Assembly: GCA_946803715.1 (NCBI GenBank)
Contig: CAMPET010000036.1
Span: 73,917 to 124,349, forward strand
Reading direction: 5' to 3'
DNA length: 50,433 nt
DNA from: Beroe ovata
Taxonomy: Eukaryota; Ctenophora; Nuda; Beroida; Beroidae
A program made the translations under genes and the position numbers. Shown piece by piece: positions 31,205 to 44,467 of the stretch. Below the pieces are notes generated by a model. It had not been told where the DNA came from. It did no database searches and saw only the letters and a program-made list of their open reading frames with translations. Every line of letters begins with the position of its first letter. Within the stretch, counting starts at the first letter, position 1.

Positions 31205-33407
31205 ATGGGGAAGAAAGGCAAACCATCCAAAGGGGCAACTAAACCGGCACAGGCAGCAAAACACAATATTGGATCATGCAAGAAGTTCCAACCTGATACT
31301 CTGACAAAACGTTTGGAAAAGAGGAAAGAAACTCAAAAACACAAGAGACAGAATGGCTTCGAACAGGTGTTTGATGATTGCTTTCGGTAACTTTTTTTTA
31401 CCTTTTCTTCGCTTTGTCACTACCAAAATACGACCTATATATTTTATTGAAAAAACAGGAATAATGAGTCTGACTAAACCCACAGATTCGATCTCTGAGT
31501 GACCTTATTGAGAACGCCACGGAAAGGCAAAGAACTTTCGATACGTCCTCCAACAACACAGAATCTTCTGAATCGTAGTTCAATCTTCAAATCTTGGCAG
31601 TATTTTGTGTCCTCACTGGAAAATGGTTTTCATACCGTACAATTATAACTTGTACTGCAGTTTCTCTGTTTCACAGGTTGCAAGTGAAGGAGGGGGTGAA
31701 ACGTTCATTCTACAAGGAGTTTAGGAAAGTTGTCGAACAGGCTGATGTGGTGTTACAAGTTCTGGATGCACGGGACCCTGAGGGCTGCAGGTGCAGAGAT
31801 GCTGAGAAAGCTGTGCTGTCTAACTACTCTAAACGGCTTATCCTGGTTCTAAATAAGATTGATCTAGTGCCTCCTGACATTGCCAAAGCGTGGTACAAGC
31901 ATTTGTCTAAACAGTTCCCTACTGTCATGTTCAAAGCAAACACCCAGACCCAACGCGCACATCTCAAGCAGTCAACTGTCGATGTTATGGGTGTGAATCA
32001 CAAGATGTTTGCGTCTAGTTCATGTCTAGGTGCAAGAGAACTGACCAAGGTTGGTTTTGAGTTTTTGTTGTTGGTGAAGTCTGGCATAGAGTGAATTTTA
32101 AGCCTATAGGTACTCTAACTCCTACCCTGAGAAATTCATATCATTTCAAGGCTATCTCAGTTTCTATTGCAGTTGTTGGTGAATTACACTCGGAATAAGG
32201 GAATTCGGACAAGTATCAGAGTGGGAGTTATCGGACTCCCTAATGTTGGTAAAAGTTCCCTAATAAACTCCCTTTTGAGGAACAGGTCTTGTCATGTGGG
32301 AGCAGTTCCCGGTGTAACTAGATCTGTACAAGAGGTAATGTACTTTGTTTACAATGTATAGAGTACAGATTTCTGTACGGTATTCAGTGAGCGGTCACAG
32401 TAACGGTTTTGTTTATGTCCCCTCCCTCTCTATTCAGGTGGAACTGGACAAGAATATTAAGTTACTAGACAGCCCCGGAGTCGTTTTATCCAGTAATGTT
32501 GGTCCACTAGCCACCATACAGAATGCCGTGAAACTAGACAGTTTAGAGGACCCTATCAAGCCCATAGAGTTGATAATGGAGCATTGTGGAGTAGCACAGC
32601 TCGCAGAACACTACCAAATTGAGAATTTTTCGACCGCTCACGAACTAACGTCGTTACTGGCGTTTAGATTTGGCAAGCTGGTGGCGGGTGGCGCACCAGA
32701 TACGGTGGCTGCAGCTAGACTCCTCCTCAAGGATTGGAGTAACGGATCAGTTCAGTTCTACACAACGCCACCACAGGTAATGAAAAGCCGCCACTGGTAA
32801 TACTTAGCTTGGGCCGGCTCGGGAACACGAAGTCAACATATTATTTGATTGCCATGTGCTCGGTCCACAATTTTGCTTTGGTTTGTGTAAGGCGCGGTGA
32901 CATATTTGTGTAAATCACTGTATCACATGCGCGCAAGCTTATCAGATCAGAATATTGAAATCGCATCAAGATGATGAAACGGACCAAAGTTGAAGTGTGT
33001 TGATGAAACGTTAATGATGACCAATGATATTGCAGGATTCCTCACTCCCTGCCCATGTGTCATCTGAGGTAGTGACAACCTGGGCTGCTGAATTCAGTAT
33101 GGATGACCTGATGGCTGTGCGGGTTGATGATGACATGCGGGATTCAACCGAGACACCCGCTCCAGAACTCTCTGTTGTTTTCAACAGTGAGAAGACAGTA
33201 CAACCAGAGCAAGTTGATAAGCTATTCGATAAGCCGTACGAAATGCCACACCTACAAAATTCTAAGGTGATGAAGAACAGGAAGAAGGAAATAAAGAGGG
33301 GTCGGAAAAAGATGGATAAGTTTGCAGACATGTTCGACAGTGCCATGGACAATGTCTTGGACTGTCACGGTGGGGGCGATGACATGAGTGATGACTCTGA
33401 TTTGTGA
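31205..33407 (+). CDS. GNL3L: Nucleostemin-family GTPase (GNL3L/GNL3)
   Basis: Six exons, 31205-31366, 31486-31574, 31677-32049, 32173-32334, 32438-32776 and 33036-33407, all in phase, give 498 residues. The basic N terminus ([24 protein letters not shown]) fits a nucleolar signal. The GTPase motifs are in the circularly permuted order that defines this family: DARDP (114-118), G4 NKID (143-146), FKANTQ, G1 GLPNVGKS (229-236), G2-like GAVPGVTR and G3 DSPG (273-276). [20 protein letters not shown] closely follows human GNL3L. The tail is basic, then acidic ([23 protein letters not shown]). The protein acts in the nucleolus in 60S ribosomal maturation and cell-cycle control. GNL3 and GNL3L are vertebrate duplicates, so the single invertebrate gene is co-orthologous to both. 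Confidence 0.93.
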
Positions 33408-33642
33408 CAGCTAGGTTACTCTTTGATATTGTGATGGCATTCCCTATGTTAGTGTTGATATCTTTGACTTTCATGTTCTTTTACTCATGTGATAGCCTAT
33501 CAAATAATGTCTCTTGAGAGTTGCTGAATGAAGAGTGGAGACATATGATTGATATTTCACATTGTCAGACTTAGCTGTCAGTCAGCATTTGAAACCACTG
33601 ATTATTTAGCATGTAGAAGAACAGTTCTCTCCTGTTTTCTCG

Positions 33643-35198
<1,556 letters not shown>

Positions 35199-35462
35199 AA
35201 TAACTTTAACGGGGTTTTTACCAACTTTTACCAACGAGGATCACGTGGGATTATGAGTTCGCTCAGGAACCAACTTCGTCATATTGACATTCCATTGAAA
35301 TATTGTGACATATGACGTCACACGATGATGCAAGCTAGTCTAAATTAACATTTACGCATAGTGTATATTGACATTGTTCAATGTTCATGATACTCCCCGT
35401 ATTCCCACACCACAGTCATGGACGTGACACGTCAAGCACTATCCCTCCCCCACAATCTAGTA

Positions 35463-37198
35463 TCATGATGATCCCTCTTCCTTCTCGAATATCTTCTGTA
35501 ACTTGAGGAACTGGGTCTGGTTCTTGATGAGCTTGTGTTTCTTCTTCGTGTCGAGTACGAGGTCTAGCTCCCCCTTGTCCAGTTTACCATCGTGGTTCTC
35601 GTCCGCTAGTCCCATTATCATAGTCCCTGCCAGCTCCAACTCTTCTGCCCCGACATCAGATTCTTGTCTGTGCAGTGCTCGTGCTGTGGGGTCGGTGGTG
35701 TGAATCACATAACCTGGGGTCATATTCAGTAGGTACCTACTACTTAGGTAGGATGCTATCTGAATATTGTGTGCAATATCAATCACATAATCTGGGGTCA
35801 TATTCAGTTGATAGAATGTTATCGGAATCTCAATATTGCGTGCTCGGTACGATAACCACAATCCAGTGCATTCAACAGAATCTGACACAGTACCTAATGG
35901 GAAACCTGTGATTTACATCTAACTCAGCTATAATTACTCACTGAAAGGTCTGGAGTCCACTCTGAGGACGTCCCTAACAAATGCCAGGAACTCTGGACCC
36001 TCCAGCCCACCGCTCCTGTCCTGATCATAGTGTTTGAATATCTCGGGGAGTTTGCGCTGTTGTAACAACCTCGGACATACGTTGAGGAAGTTCTCCTCCA
36101 CATTGAGTACAGTTGCTAACTCGTGTAGTTGTACTCTGTAATCCTCACACCGTGGGAACAACCTACGACATGGTACTGTTGTCATGGTGACATTCTGTTG
36201 ACAGGGTAACATACCTTGTCACGAGGGTGACACGTGCAATATTGCAAGGTGGAGATCCTTGCTATACGGCATGTTAAATAAGGAATCGAAACCGCGGGGT
36301 TCCCTACAGACCACTCTGTCACAGAAGTTGATATCCTTATCACATTGCAAGTGGACCACTGAGCTCCAGCAGTAGTGTGAGACAAATTAAACCTGTTTAC
36401 AAATGATTGTAGTTCCTCATCCCCGATTACAAAGTCTCGATGATCCACACCCCAGCTCTCCTCCAGTCTCCTATACTCCACCTCCAGTACTCTGCTCAGT
36501 AACTGCCCCACCGCGGCGTGCTCTAAATACCCGTCACACTTCGTGTCATACTCACGCCACAGTCCCATGAATACGACACAGGGCGTGGTCCCGAACCCTG
36601 TGTACGTTCTGCGGAGTTAGTGCCGTGATGAGTCCCGGGGGCAGAGATGTGACATGGAATTTGAAACAGACACAAGGGATTCTGACAATCTGACGAATTG
36701 AAAACACGGCCTATCAGCAACCCCCTTGGTGTACACTCTGGAGTGTACCTGGCTAGTATGTCTCCACTGAGTGGTAAGAGCGGTATGACATCCCTCACTT
36801 TTACACTTCCTGATCCCTTCTCTCTGACAGTAAGCTCTTCACACAACACTTCCCTGTTAATAGCATCAGATAGAAATCATCATTGCGTGGCGTGTTATCA
36901 TTTTATTGATGCTTTGTTTGACTTATTAACAATCAACGATGAACAAAATGTTAGTGTTTATCTCTATAATGATCAATATTCCCCAGATTAACCCTCTATT
37001 AAACCTGTAGGGAGATATGGTTGACACATTAGTGACAGTGAGCACACGGCGTGCCCAGTCCGACAGACAATCCACGCTGATCTCCCACGCCCCCTTCCTA
37101 TCGAAGTGGCGCCACACTGTCTCGAAATCGGACACAGATACGGAGTAAAGTGGAGATCTCAGCTCATTGATAACAGATAAAGATACACCGGATAACAT
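35463..37198 (-). CDS. Hexa-EF-hand calcium-binding protein (calbindin/calretinin/secretagogin family)
   Basis: Five exons on the minus strand, 37198-37005, 36823-36749, 36608-36401, 36194-35942 and 35683-35463, join in phase to give about 316 residues. Six EF-hand positions are visible: FDRKGAWEISVDCL (degenerate), REKGSGSVKVRDV (degenerate), YDTKCDGYLEHAAV, FPRCEDYRVQLHELA (degenerate), YDQDRSGGLEGPEFLAFVRD and DENHDGKLDKGEL (canonical). The spacing and the strings LATVLNVEENFL and GGLEGPEFLAFVRDVL match secretagogin (LARILALQENFL, GALEGPEVDGFVKDMM). These are cytosolic calcium buffers or sensors. Length exceeds the vertebrate 260-276 because of an N-terminal extension. Convergent with CDK7. 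One dispersed repeat lies in the intron at 36195-36400. Confidence 0.82.
36255..36351. repeat. Dispersed repeat, second copy
   Basis: Matches 18381-18474 in the same orientation, with core ACCACTCTGTCACAGAAG. It lies in an intron of the hexa-EF-hand gene. Confidence 0.65.
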
Positions 37199-37450
37199 GA
37201 TCAGGTAACAAGAACTATGTGGCAGAAGTGATGTAACGCTTGTTGTACGCGAAGCACTGACTAATGTGCGCGTGTGCTCCTCTCAGAGGGAGAGATCCTG
37301 GCCGCCGCGTGTGGATGGATCACGATGTTCTATAGTAATTAGTAAACGTGTCCACTGTCCAGTGTCCTGTCCGATAAACCTGTGGTTTATAATACAGTGT
37401 CAATAGTCCATTGTTTTCCTACTACTTCACACGTGAGCATGCTGCCACCT

Positions 37451-37489
<39 letters not shown>

Positions 37490-38152
37490 NNNNNNNNNNN
37501 NNNNNNNNNNNNNNNNNNNNNNNNNNNNNNNNNNNNNNNNNNNNNNNNNNNNNNNNNNNNNNNNNNNNNNNNNNNNNNNNNNNNNNNNNNNNNNNNNNNN
37601 NNNNNNNNNNNNNNTGTGTGGGTGTGTGTGTGGGTGTGTGTGTGGGTGTGTGTTTGTGTGTGTCTGTGGGTGGGTGGGTGTGTTTGGGTGAACGTGTGGG
37701 CTGTATATGGGTGTGTCTGGTTGTGTCCCTATGTCCGTACCTATGTCATTGCCTTTGTTTGAGGTTTGTGTGGCCCTGTCTGCGTGAATACTGAATATCT
37801 CAGTCTGTGTGGCTGTGTTTGTTTGTGATTATACGTGTTTGTAAGTTTGAACTAGGTGTTACGCTACTTACTTACAAACTCACAGCTCACTATGTGTTGA
37901 TGCGATGTTATTTGCATTGCTCAGTGGTCTCAATGAACTTTAACACCTCCAAACCGAAACTGTGAATCAGGAGCTCTTACTACATACTATTACTAGTAGT
38001 CCATGACGACATATCTCGTATCCCGTTACCTCACTTGGATTCGAGGTGTGACCGCAAACACCTTCACATAGAAAACAGTAGGGCTCATTTTACAGTGACT
38101 CACCGGTCATTCACCTTACAACATTTAAACACTGCAGTTATTGATGTAGCAT
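37199..38152. repeat. Divergent intergenic region with (TG)n microsatellite and assembly gap
   Basis: TG repeat from 37452, N run 37490-37614, then TGTGGG-type repeats to about 37690. The rest shows no gene. It should hold the promoter of the minus-strand hexa-EF-hand gene next to 37198. Confidence 0.75.
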
Positions 38153-38286
38153 GGTCACGTGCCCCACTATGTCATAACACGTGACCCAGGCAGCAGCCTA
38201 TCATAGGCTCTCCGTGCGCACTGTGTACGCGTCAGACTAAAAGCTGTTTTCTCTCTCTCACACTTGTGGCAGGTTTGCATATAAAA
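38153..38286 (+). promoter_or_regulatory. Paired E-box palindrome and TATA box
   Basis: GGTCACGTG (38153-38161) and its complement CACGTGACC (38178-38186) flank a 16 bp spacer. TATAAAA follows at 38280-38286, about 130 bp before the ATG at 38414. Sites of this form bind USF/MITF/TFEB-type bHLH-zip factors. The promoter role is inferred. Confidence 0.5.
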
Positions 38287-38413
38287 GAGAGTGGGCTACG
38301 TTGATACATGTGTTGTTATGCTCGATAGTCTATCTGACTGTCTGCTGTATTGAATCATCGCACGTTTTGATCATCCTGAACTTACCGTGGTCTCTGTGAT
38401 AAACAGCTGTCTG

Positions 38414-40326
38414 ATGTTCTTCGCGTGTTTTATGTGGGGAGTTCTGACATTTGATGCTCTTCCAGCACGGACATTGCCTCAGTACCAATCCTCTCGTCAC
38501 TCTCCTCGCCAGTACTCTCCTCAAACTCAACAGCCCTTTCCTCACCAGTCCTCTCCTCACACTCATCAGCCCTCTCCTCGCCAGCCCTCCCCTCACAGTC
38601 GCCAGCACTCTCCTTACAGTCGCCAGCCCTCTCCTCACCAGCCCTCTCCTCACCAGGCCTCTCCTCACTCTTCCCACCATTCCTCTTCTCACTTCTACCG
38701 ATCCAGTTATCCTCGAGCCACCTGGAAGCTCAGAGATTACACCTCGCATTACGGAGTATGCGATGAAATTCAGTTCTCGTTTCCTCAGACTGATGGGGGG
38801 TCAAATTTCATCACCAATACTGCAAAAAATAATATATTCCAGTAAAATTTTCAATTATTATTCCAGTCATTGGTCCTCTGGAAAAAAGCGGACTAGCTTT
38901 AACTTTTATTTACGGTTTTGATACGCTAATTATTTCTCCATTTCAGGAGGAGGTTGCTAGGGAACCGGTTACCGTGGCATGGGTTCCCGACAATGGCAAA
39001 CTCCCCTCCTACTCATCCACCTGGCCACCAAACTACACCTTGAACTACATCTTCATTAACTTCCCAACCGGATTCCCACTGACAACAGGAGCAGTGACAA
39101 CAGTTCCTGGTGCAGTGACAACAGTCCCTGGTGCAGTGACAGTAGTCCCTGGTGCAGTGACAACCGTCCCTGGTGCAGAGACAACAGTCCCTGGTGCAGT
39201 GACAACAGTACCTGGTGCAGAGACAACAGTCCCTGGTGCAGTGACAATAGTCCCTGGTGCAGTGACAGCAGTCCCTAGTGCAGTGACAACTGTACCTGGT
39301 GCAGTGACAACAGTCCCTGGTGCAGTGACTGCAGATATACCTAACAGACCACAGAGTACTCCATTGGATGGTGGCTCTGCTTGCATCTTTACTGCTGGAA
39401 CACGGGTGTCAAGGAATGTCGCTTACCTGGCGGTCGATTCCTCCCTGTGCCTCCTTCAGATCATCTTATACCTTCACCATCTCTTCAAACGGTTGGTTTT
39501 ATAATCTCTTAACACAATTACCTCTTAATAAAATTTCTCTTAATACAATTAGCTCTGTTTTGTTATAGAAATGACTCATCATTATTGCAATTGCATATTC
39601 TATCTTGTGTGCATCATTCCCTTGTTCAGGATAGCTTCACAGAAACACGACAAGGAAACCAGCCCACTCACTCTGGTCTGCGTGATATCCCACTTCGTAC
39701 TCTGTACTCTAGTGATAATGACGTCACTATTCTACTGGACAACAGCTGGACATATTCTGTCTAGTGGACGGATCGGTATCTCCTTGGATTGGGTACTCTT
39801 CGGATTTCACACTCTCCGTATCAAGATATCACACTTTCTCGCTGCTCGGATATTATACAGACGCGGTATGCAGAGTGATGTCATAAGTGCTTTGCTTCTG
39901 ATGGCTGACATGATGTGGTCTGTCATCTTGCTGCTTCTCGCACACTTCACTCATGGCTGTAGCTTCTGCGAGAGAAGCATCATAAAGAGGCAGTGTGTTA
40001 CTCAGAGTATCATTCACTTGATTTCTGTCTGTGGACTCATCCTACCCTTCATGACGATCAGATATAAATCAGCAATGTACTCTAAGGATATGTATCCAGG
40101 ACAAAACCACAACTACATGACACTTCCAACCAATACCATGATACTACCCAACTTTCAATCAAGAGACTCGACCAACATTAAATTTGCAAACACTAACAGA
40201 CAAGAACATCAAAGTAAATATTCGAATCCTTACCCGGGTTCTTTTGCGGGGAAAGCTGCCGTTCTTGTTGCATTTCTTCAAACATTTTTGAGCGGTGTTT
40301 TGATTCTAGGTACACTCCACTTTTAA
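38414..40326 (+). CDS. Unrecognised multipass membrane protein with two low-complexity repeat regions
   Basis: Three exons, 38414-38755, 38947-39491 and 39630-40326, join in phase 0 and phase 2 to give 527 residues. A signal peptide (MFFACFMWGVLTFDALPA) is followed by a His/Pro/Ser/Gln-rich region of PSPHQ-type repeats. Next are a WKLRDYTSHYG segment and PVTVAWVPDNGKLPSY, with sequons (NYTLNY). Twelve 7-residue repeats GAVTTVP come next, likely O-glycosylated. The last third has about five hydrophobic helices, including AYLAVDSSLCLLQIILYL, LVCVISHFVLCTLVIMTSLF, ALLLMADMMWSVILLLLA and VLVAFLQTFLSGVLIL. I recognise no family. A mucin-like ectodomain on a multipass core is inferred. The end may extend past 40310, because a GTACAC donor-like site precedes the stop. 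The exon 1/2 junction is the weakest part. Confidence 0.65.
39090..39330 (+). repeat. In-frame 21 bp minisatellite (GAVTTVP) x 12
   Basis: The unit GCAGTGACAACAGTCCCTGG(T) recurs eleven full times plus a partial copy without frame disruption. Variants are mostly single substitutions (V/E at position 3, T/V/I/A at position 5). Confidence 0.95.
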
Positions 40327-40497
40327 ATTTGAATTTGATTTTAAGGCTTCCTGCATTCTGAGAATGATTCTTTCCGAAGTCAAGTACTGCGGAATATTTT
40401 TTTTTGATCTCATCCGGGGCGTTACCCGTATCGATGGTGAAAAATGGTGAATTTTCTTTTTTTCGCCCAATTCACCATGCCATAGAATTAGAATTTC

Positions 40498-40544
40498 TTG
40501 TCAGATGTTACCTGACCTGNCTGAGGTCAGATAAAATCTGACAA
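40498..40544. mobile_element. Second copy of the TTGTCAGAT foldback element, hairpin collapsed to N
   Basis: TTGTCAGATGTTACCTGACC on the left and GGTCAGATAAAATCTGACAA on the right are the two ends of the 17348 element in reverse orientation. The GC stem between them is replaced by one N at 40520. Flanks show no target duplication, so the join may be chimeric. Confidence 0.85.
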
Positions 40545-40860
40545 GCATCGCCAGACAAATAAATTAATTTGACAAGGGTGAAAGGAGTCCCTATTACTAT
40601 TAGGGACAAATGAAATCCGATAAACTGCGAGAGTGCCGCAGCTGCTAGCGATGCTAGACCGCTGATGCAAGCCGCTAATTAGTTCGCGCCGCGCGCGCAG
40701 AACGAAATTTTCGACAGGGTCTATCATTTTAGGATTTTACCCTACCCTTGCTGGCGGGATTTTATCCCTGGCAGCGCAAGGGGCGGATTGAAAAACGCGC
40801 GCACCGACGGTAGGGTAAAATCCTACAAGGTCTATCATCGATCGACAACTGCTGGCGCAC
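40545..40860. mobile_element. Composite repeat of the ACCGCTGATGCAAGCCGC family
   Basis: It contains GCATCGCCAGACAA (inverted relative to 17555-17572), a GTCCCTA..TAGGGAC hairpin near 40590-40610, and the block from AGACCGCTGATGCAAGCCGC to GGGTCTATCA that matches 17570-17680. It is interrupted by the insertion at 40727-40828. Confidence 0.7.
40727..40828. mobile_element. 102 bp hairpin element nested in another repeat, 9 bp flanking duplication
   Basis: Ends TTTTAGGATTTTACCCTACC and GGTAGGGTAAAATCCTACAA are near-perfect inverted repeats. The middle holds GGGATTTTATCCC. GGTCTATCA flanks it at 40718-40726 and 40829-40837; the related repeat at 17666-17675 has this site once and uninterrupted. 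No coding capacity. Confidence 0.85.
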
Positions 40861-43800
40861 CTTTCAAATTCAAATTCTAATTTTTGATGAACAATGTTTT
40901 AACTTCTTTTCAGAGAACCCTTTAAAAAAGGCAAAAAGAAGGGCATCAACATTCATAGATTCATGTATTTTTAGTCTCTTCAGGTTTGCAATCACTGTTG
41001 TCATTAAATATTGCTGTTATTGGATTCTTTAGCAGAGGAGCCTAGCAAAGGAACCTAGCAAAGGAACCTAGTTTCTATCTAGTAACTAGGTAGTAGACTA
41101 TGGAAATAATCTAAGTAGTAGACTATGGAAATTTACTGAAGACTTTTTGTTTTGTAGTGAGTTGTACCCTGTGCGGGTACATAAACTAATGATTTGAATT
41201 GTTGCCTGAAGGCAATTTTTATTCATTTTCTTATTTATTTGTGGAAACAATAAAGAAGGGATAGATATTTCTTTGAATTTGAAGATTATTGTTTTGCAGG
41301 AGTGCTCTGTGTTGGTACATAAATCAATAAACGAAGTTGGGGAGAATGGTTCATCTAAATTGAGTTTAAGGAATATTGATTTCACTCACTTGGTTAAGTG
41401 GAATATATATCCTTTGTTATTTTTATAAATATTACTAGAAAGCCCATCAAGACAGCATGATACACTACCCAGTATGTAGGATATCAGGACATAAATTGAA
41501 ACATTTTGAACGACAATACCACACTTATGTTAATGAAAAAACGTACTTGCAAAACAGAAGCAACAACTGCTAAATAGAAATCTGCGCCCAGGAAATCTGT
41601 GCATGCAAATTCCCTTTCAATTGAGAGTGGCTTGAGCCACGCATAGGCATTAATTGACTTGACACAATGCACACTTGAAACAAAAATTTTGTGAAGGAGC
41701 ATTTGGAAACTAATCTACCATTTCACAAAATTGGCACTGGGAGATGATTGTATTTGACCACTGACCAGCTGCTTGACTTCCACTTATTTTTGATGCATAA
41801 CTAAGTATTTTAGCATATTTCTATGATAACCGACTAAAATTAGAATAGTACAGCCAAGCCTCAACAGTGAAGTTGCTATTGCTGAATTCTCATCAACAGA
41901 GAGGAGAATGTAATCCAAGCATGAACATCAGAAATAAGCTTCCTGCAGTTGTTCCCTTCCACAGTGTTACTATAGCAAAGGTCACTTTCTCTCAAAACTT
42001 GCATGTGCATTTCGTGACAAAGATAGATCATACAAACAGAATTTGCCAGTAATATAGACTAGGGGACCTGTTCAGAGTGTGTGTGTGTGTGCTGAATGCG
42101 AAAACGTGATATGTGAGTGGATATAGCTTAGACATCTCGGAAACCGCTCAGAATCAACCACTTACCTACCTCAAACTCTCAAAACAACCCACAAAAAACC
42201 CAGCAACTTAGAAATGACTCATGCCCATACTTGTGACCTTTGTTGCCACTCCGTCACTGTTCAAAAAGCTCGTTTCACTTGATTTAAGCTAAAAACTTGC
42301 ACGTGCATTTTGTGACAAAGATATATACATACAACTAGGGAGCCCGTCAAGATGTGATGATCAACAGCACCGTATCATTGTATCAGATATATTGCCAATT
42401 AATCTATTGGGAAAAATGTTGATTGCTGCTTAAATCCAGATTCCAGATCAAAAACGATCACAGCAACACGTCATCCAGTGTGTGCAATGATTTAGTGCAG
42501 AACAGAAACATATTATGCAAAATCTGACCGTCATTGCGCGCGCATCAAACTGCATGTGCAACTCTTCTCTTCCCTATCAACAGAGAGAGCAACGCAATAA
42601 GAAAAGAGCTCTTCCAAGCCTTCAGGCTACTTCTTTTTGCACGTGCAACCATCTCACATCTCTGCCTAACGACCATATAGCAACACGGCAAAAATGCATG
42701 CCATGATGAAGATGGTACAAATAGACTTTGCGAGTTTTTAATAGGGATTTTAGAGGGAACTTGTGATTTCTTTAAAGTCATGTTATCTTCTAGTCTGTTC
42801 ATGTTTAGATAATCAATAATATTTGCTGAGTTTATGAATAAATGTTGATAATCACATGATAGATAGTTGGTTAATTCTCTTTGGACTTTACTAACATTAA
42901 TAATCACAGTTCTGATTTCAGTTTAGGAAGGAACCATGCCAAAGAAGGGTGTGTATATAATGATTGTATAATGATTATATATTTCCCCTACACAGTTTTA
43001 TTGAGCAAAAATATGCATGTTGCTCATTGATTGAATCTTCATTGTTGCAATACATCAATCATATAATTTAAAAACTTAGATACATAGTCATCATTATGTG
43101 ACATGACAACTTTCAGTATGAAAACTAGGAATGAAAATGGAAACTTGAACTTAAACTATGTTTGAAATATTATGGCACTCATAATTCACAGAGAAGTTTG
43201 GTATTGTAAGCAGCTATCACTAATCAGATGCTAATATGAACAAAGTGCATTGAATAATGTTAAGGCTCGTTAGGTCTTAATAATGATATCAACATCAATC
43301 ATGAATATGAATATCAGATTTTATTATGTCAGACAATAGCAAAAAGATCATTCAAAAAGTGTCACAATTCAAACTTTACGCCAATCCCTTTGGAGATGGG
43401 CTATCATCATGCTAACATCAAAGAACAACTGCACTGAGCAACAAATCCGTGCTTGAAGTCATAAAAATGATCCGTTTTTCCAATGAGTGTATCACAGCAA
43501 GCAGTTTTGCTTATTATTATGAACGTCACCATGAGCTTAACAAGCAAACAAGCACACCACTCGAGACAATTATCGAGTTTTTAGACTGTACTGAGCTAAC
43601 ATCTCTCGGGATCATGGCTAATATCAACCCAAAATAAACCCCTGGACAGAGAGTCTCATTACTAGAGAGACTCAGAGTACACAGATTAGTAGTGTCCTGC
43701 AAGAACAATAGATTGATCCCTAGCTATTCTCCCACGCTACTCTGTTTTAAACGGGGCACGTTGCATAATGTGATGCACTGTGTGTGAGAGAGGTGTAGAA

Positions 43801-44467
43801 ATGATATTCATATTGCTTGTTGCAAGCAGTACTGCTGCTCATTACTTTTTCTTTGCGCTCACTCTTTGCTGTAGTTACTACAAAACAAGACTCGACATGT
43901 CTGGTACGTAGGAAAGTAGTAAATCGGAATTTTGTGATTATGTGATGATGAATAGGGGGTCTGCCGACAACTGCGCACATAAGAATTTATTTCCCACCCT
44001 CCAAACAGGGTGCCCTGTCAATGTTTCGGATTTAAGCTTAGTTTGACCTGATTTTTTCACTGAATCGAATGTAGGCAGTAGGTAGTTGTTTCTAATCAGG
44101 AGTTTTTGACTCAAATTTTGACCTCAAATTTCCCCACGCTTCCCTGTAAATCGTGTTCAGTTGTCAGGCAGCCGAATAGAGAGATGAATTACCTATTTCA
44201 TGCGTTACCAATTATGATTGTATCAGAATGTCCTTTAATTTGAAAATTTGTGGCCCAGAGCTCAAGGCCACAGACTACAATAGAGCCATAGAGCGTACAC
44301 TTCCATCGACAACAATTGCTCTTCCGACTTCCAATGACTGATCAAGGAAGTAAAGTTCTCATACGATTCTCATGACGAGGCTTCTCATTGAATCCGCCAG
44401 TCTCCCAGAGTACCACACGAATATAACACATTGTGAACACATCACTTGCTAATTGCATGCCAGTCCA
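40861..44467. other. Gene-poor AT-rich region with diverged repeats
   Basis: No frame here shows recognisable homology or splice support. A 27 bp near-identical stretch containing GCATTT.GTGACAAAGATA occurs at about 41998 and 42293. Related segments (AGAAAGCCCATCAAGA / GGGAGCCCGTCAAGA at 41438 and 42341) suggest an old, diverged duplication of mobile or structural repeat sequence. Short microsatellite at 42078-42091. Confidence 0.5.

Noticed and set aside
38330-38749. Arg-rich minus-strand open frame
   Set aside because: It is the antisense of the His/Pro/Ser repeat of the multipass gene.
39045-39386. Minus-strand frame with TVVTAPG repeats
   Set aside because: Antisense of the in-frame GAVTTVP minisatellite.
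42545-42907. 120-codon minus-strand frame
   Set aside because: Composition and lack of splice or domain support suggest chance in repeat-derived sequence.
43449-43637. 62-codon plus-strand frame
   Set aside because: No homology and no neighbouring exons seen.
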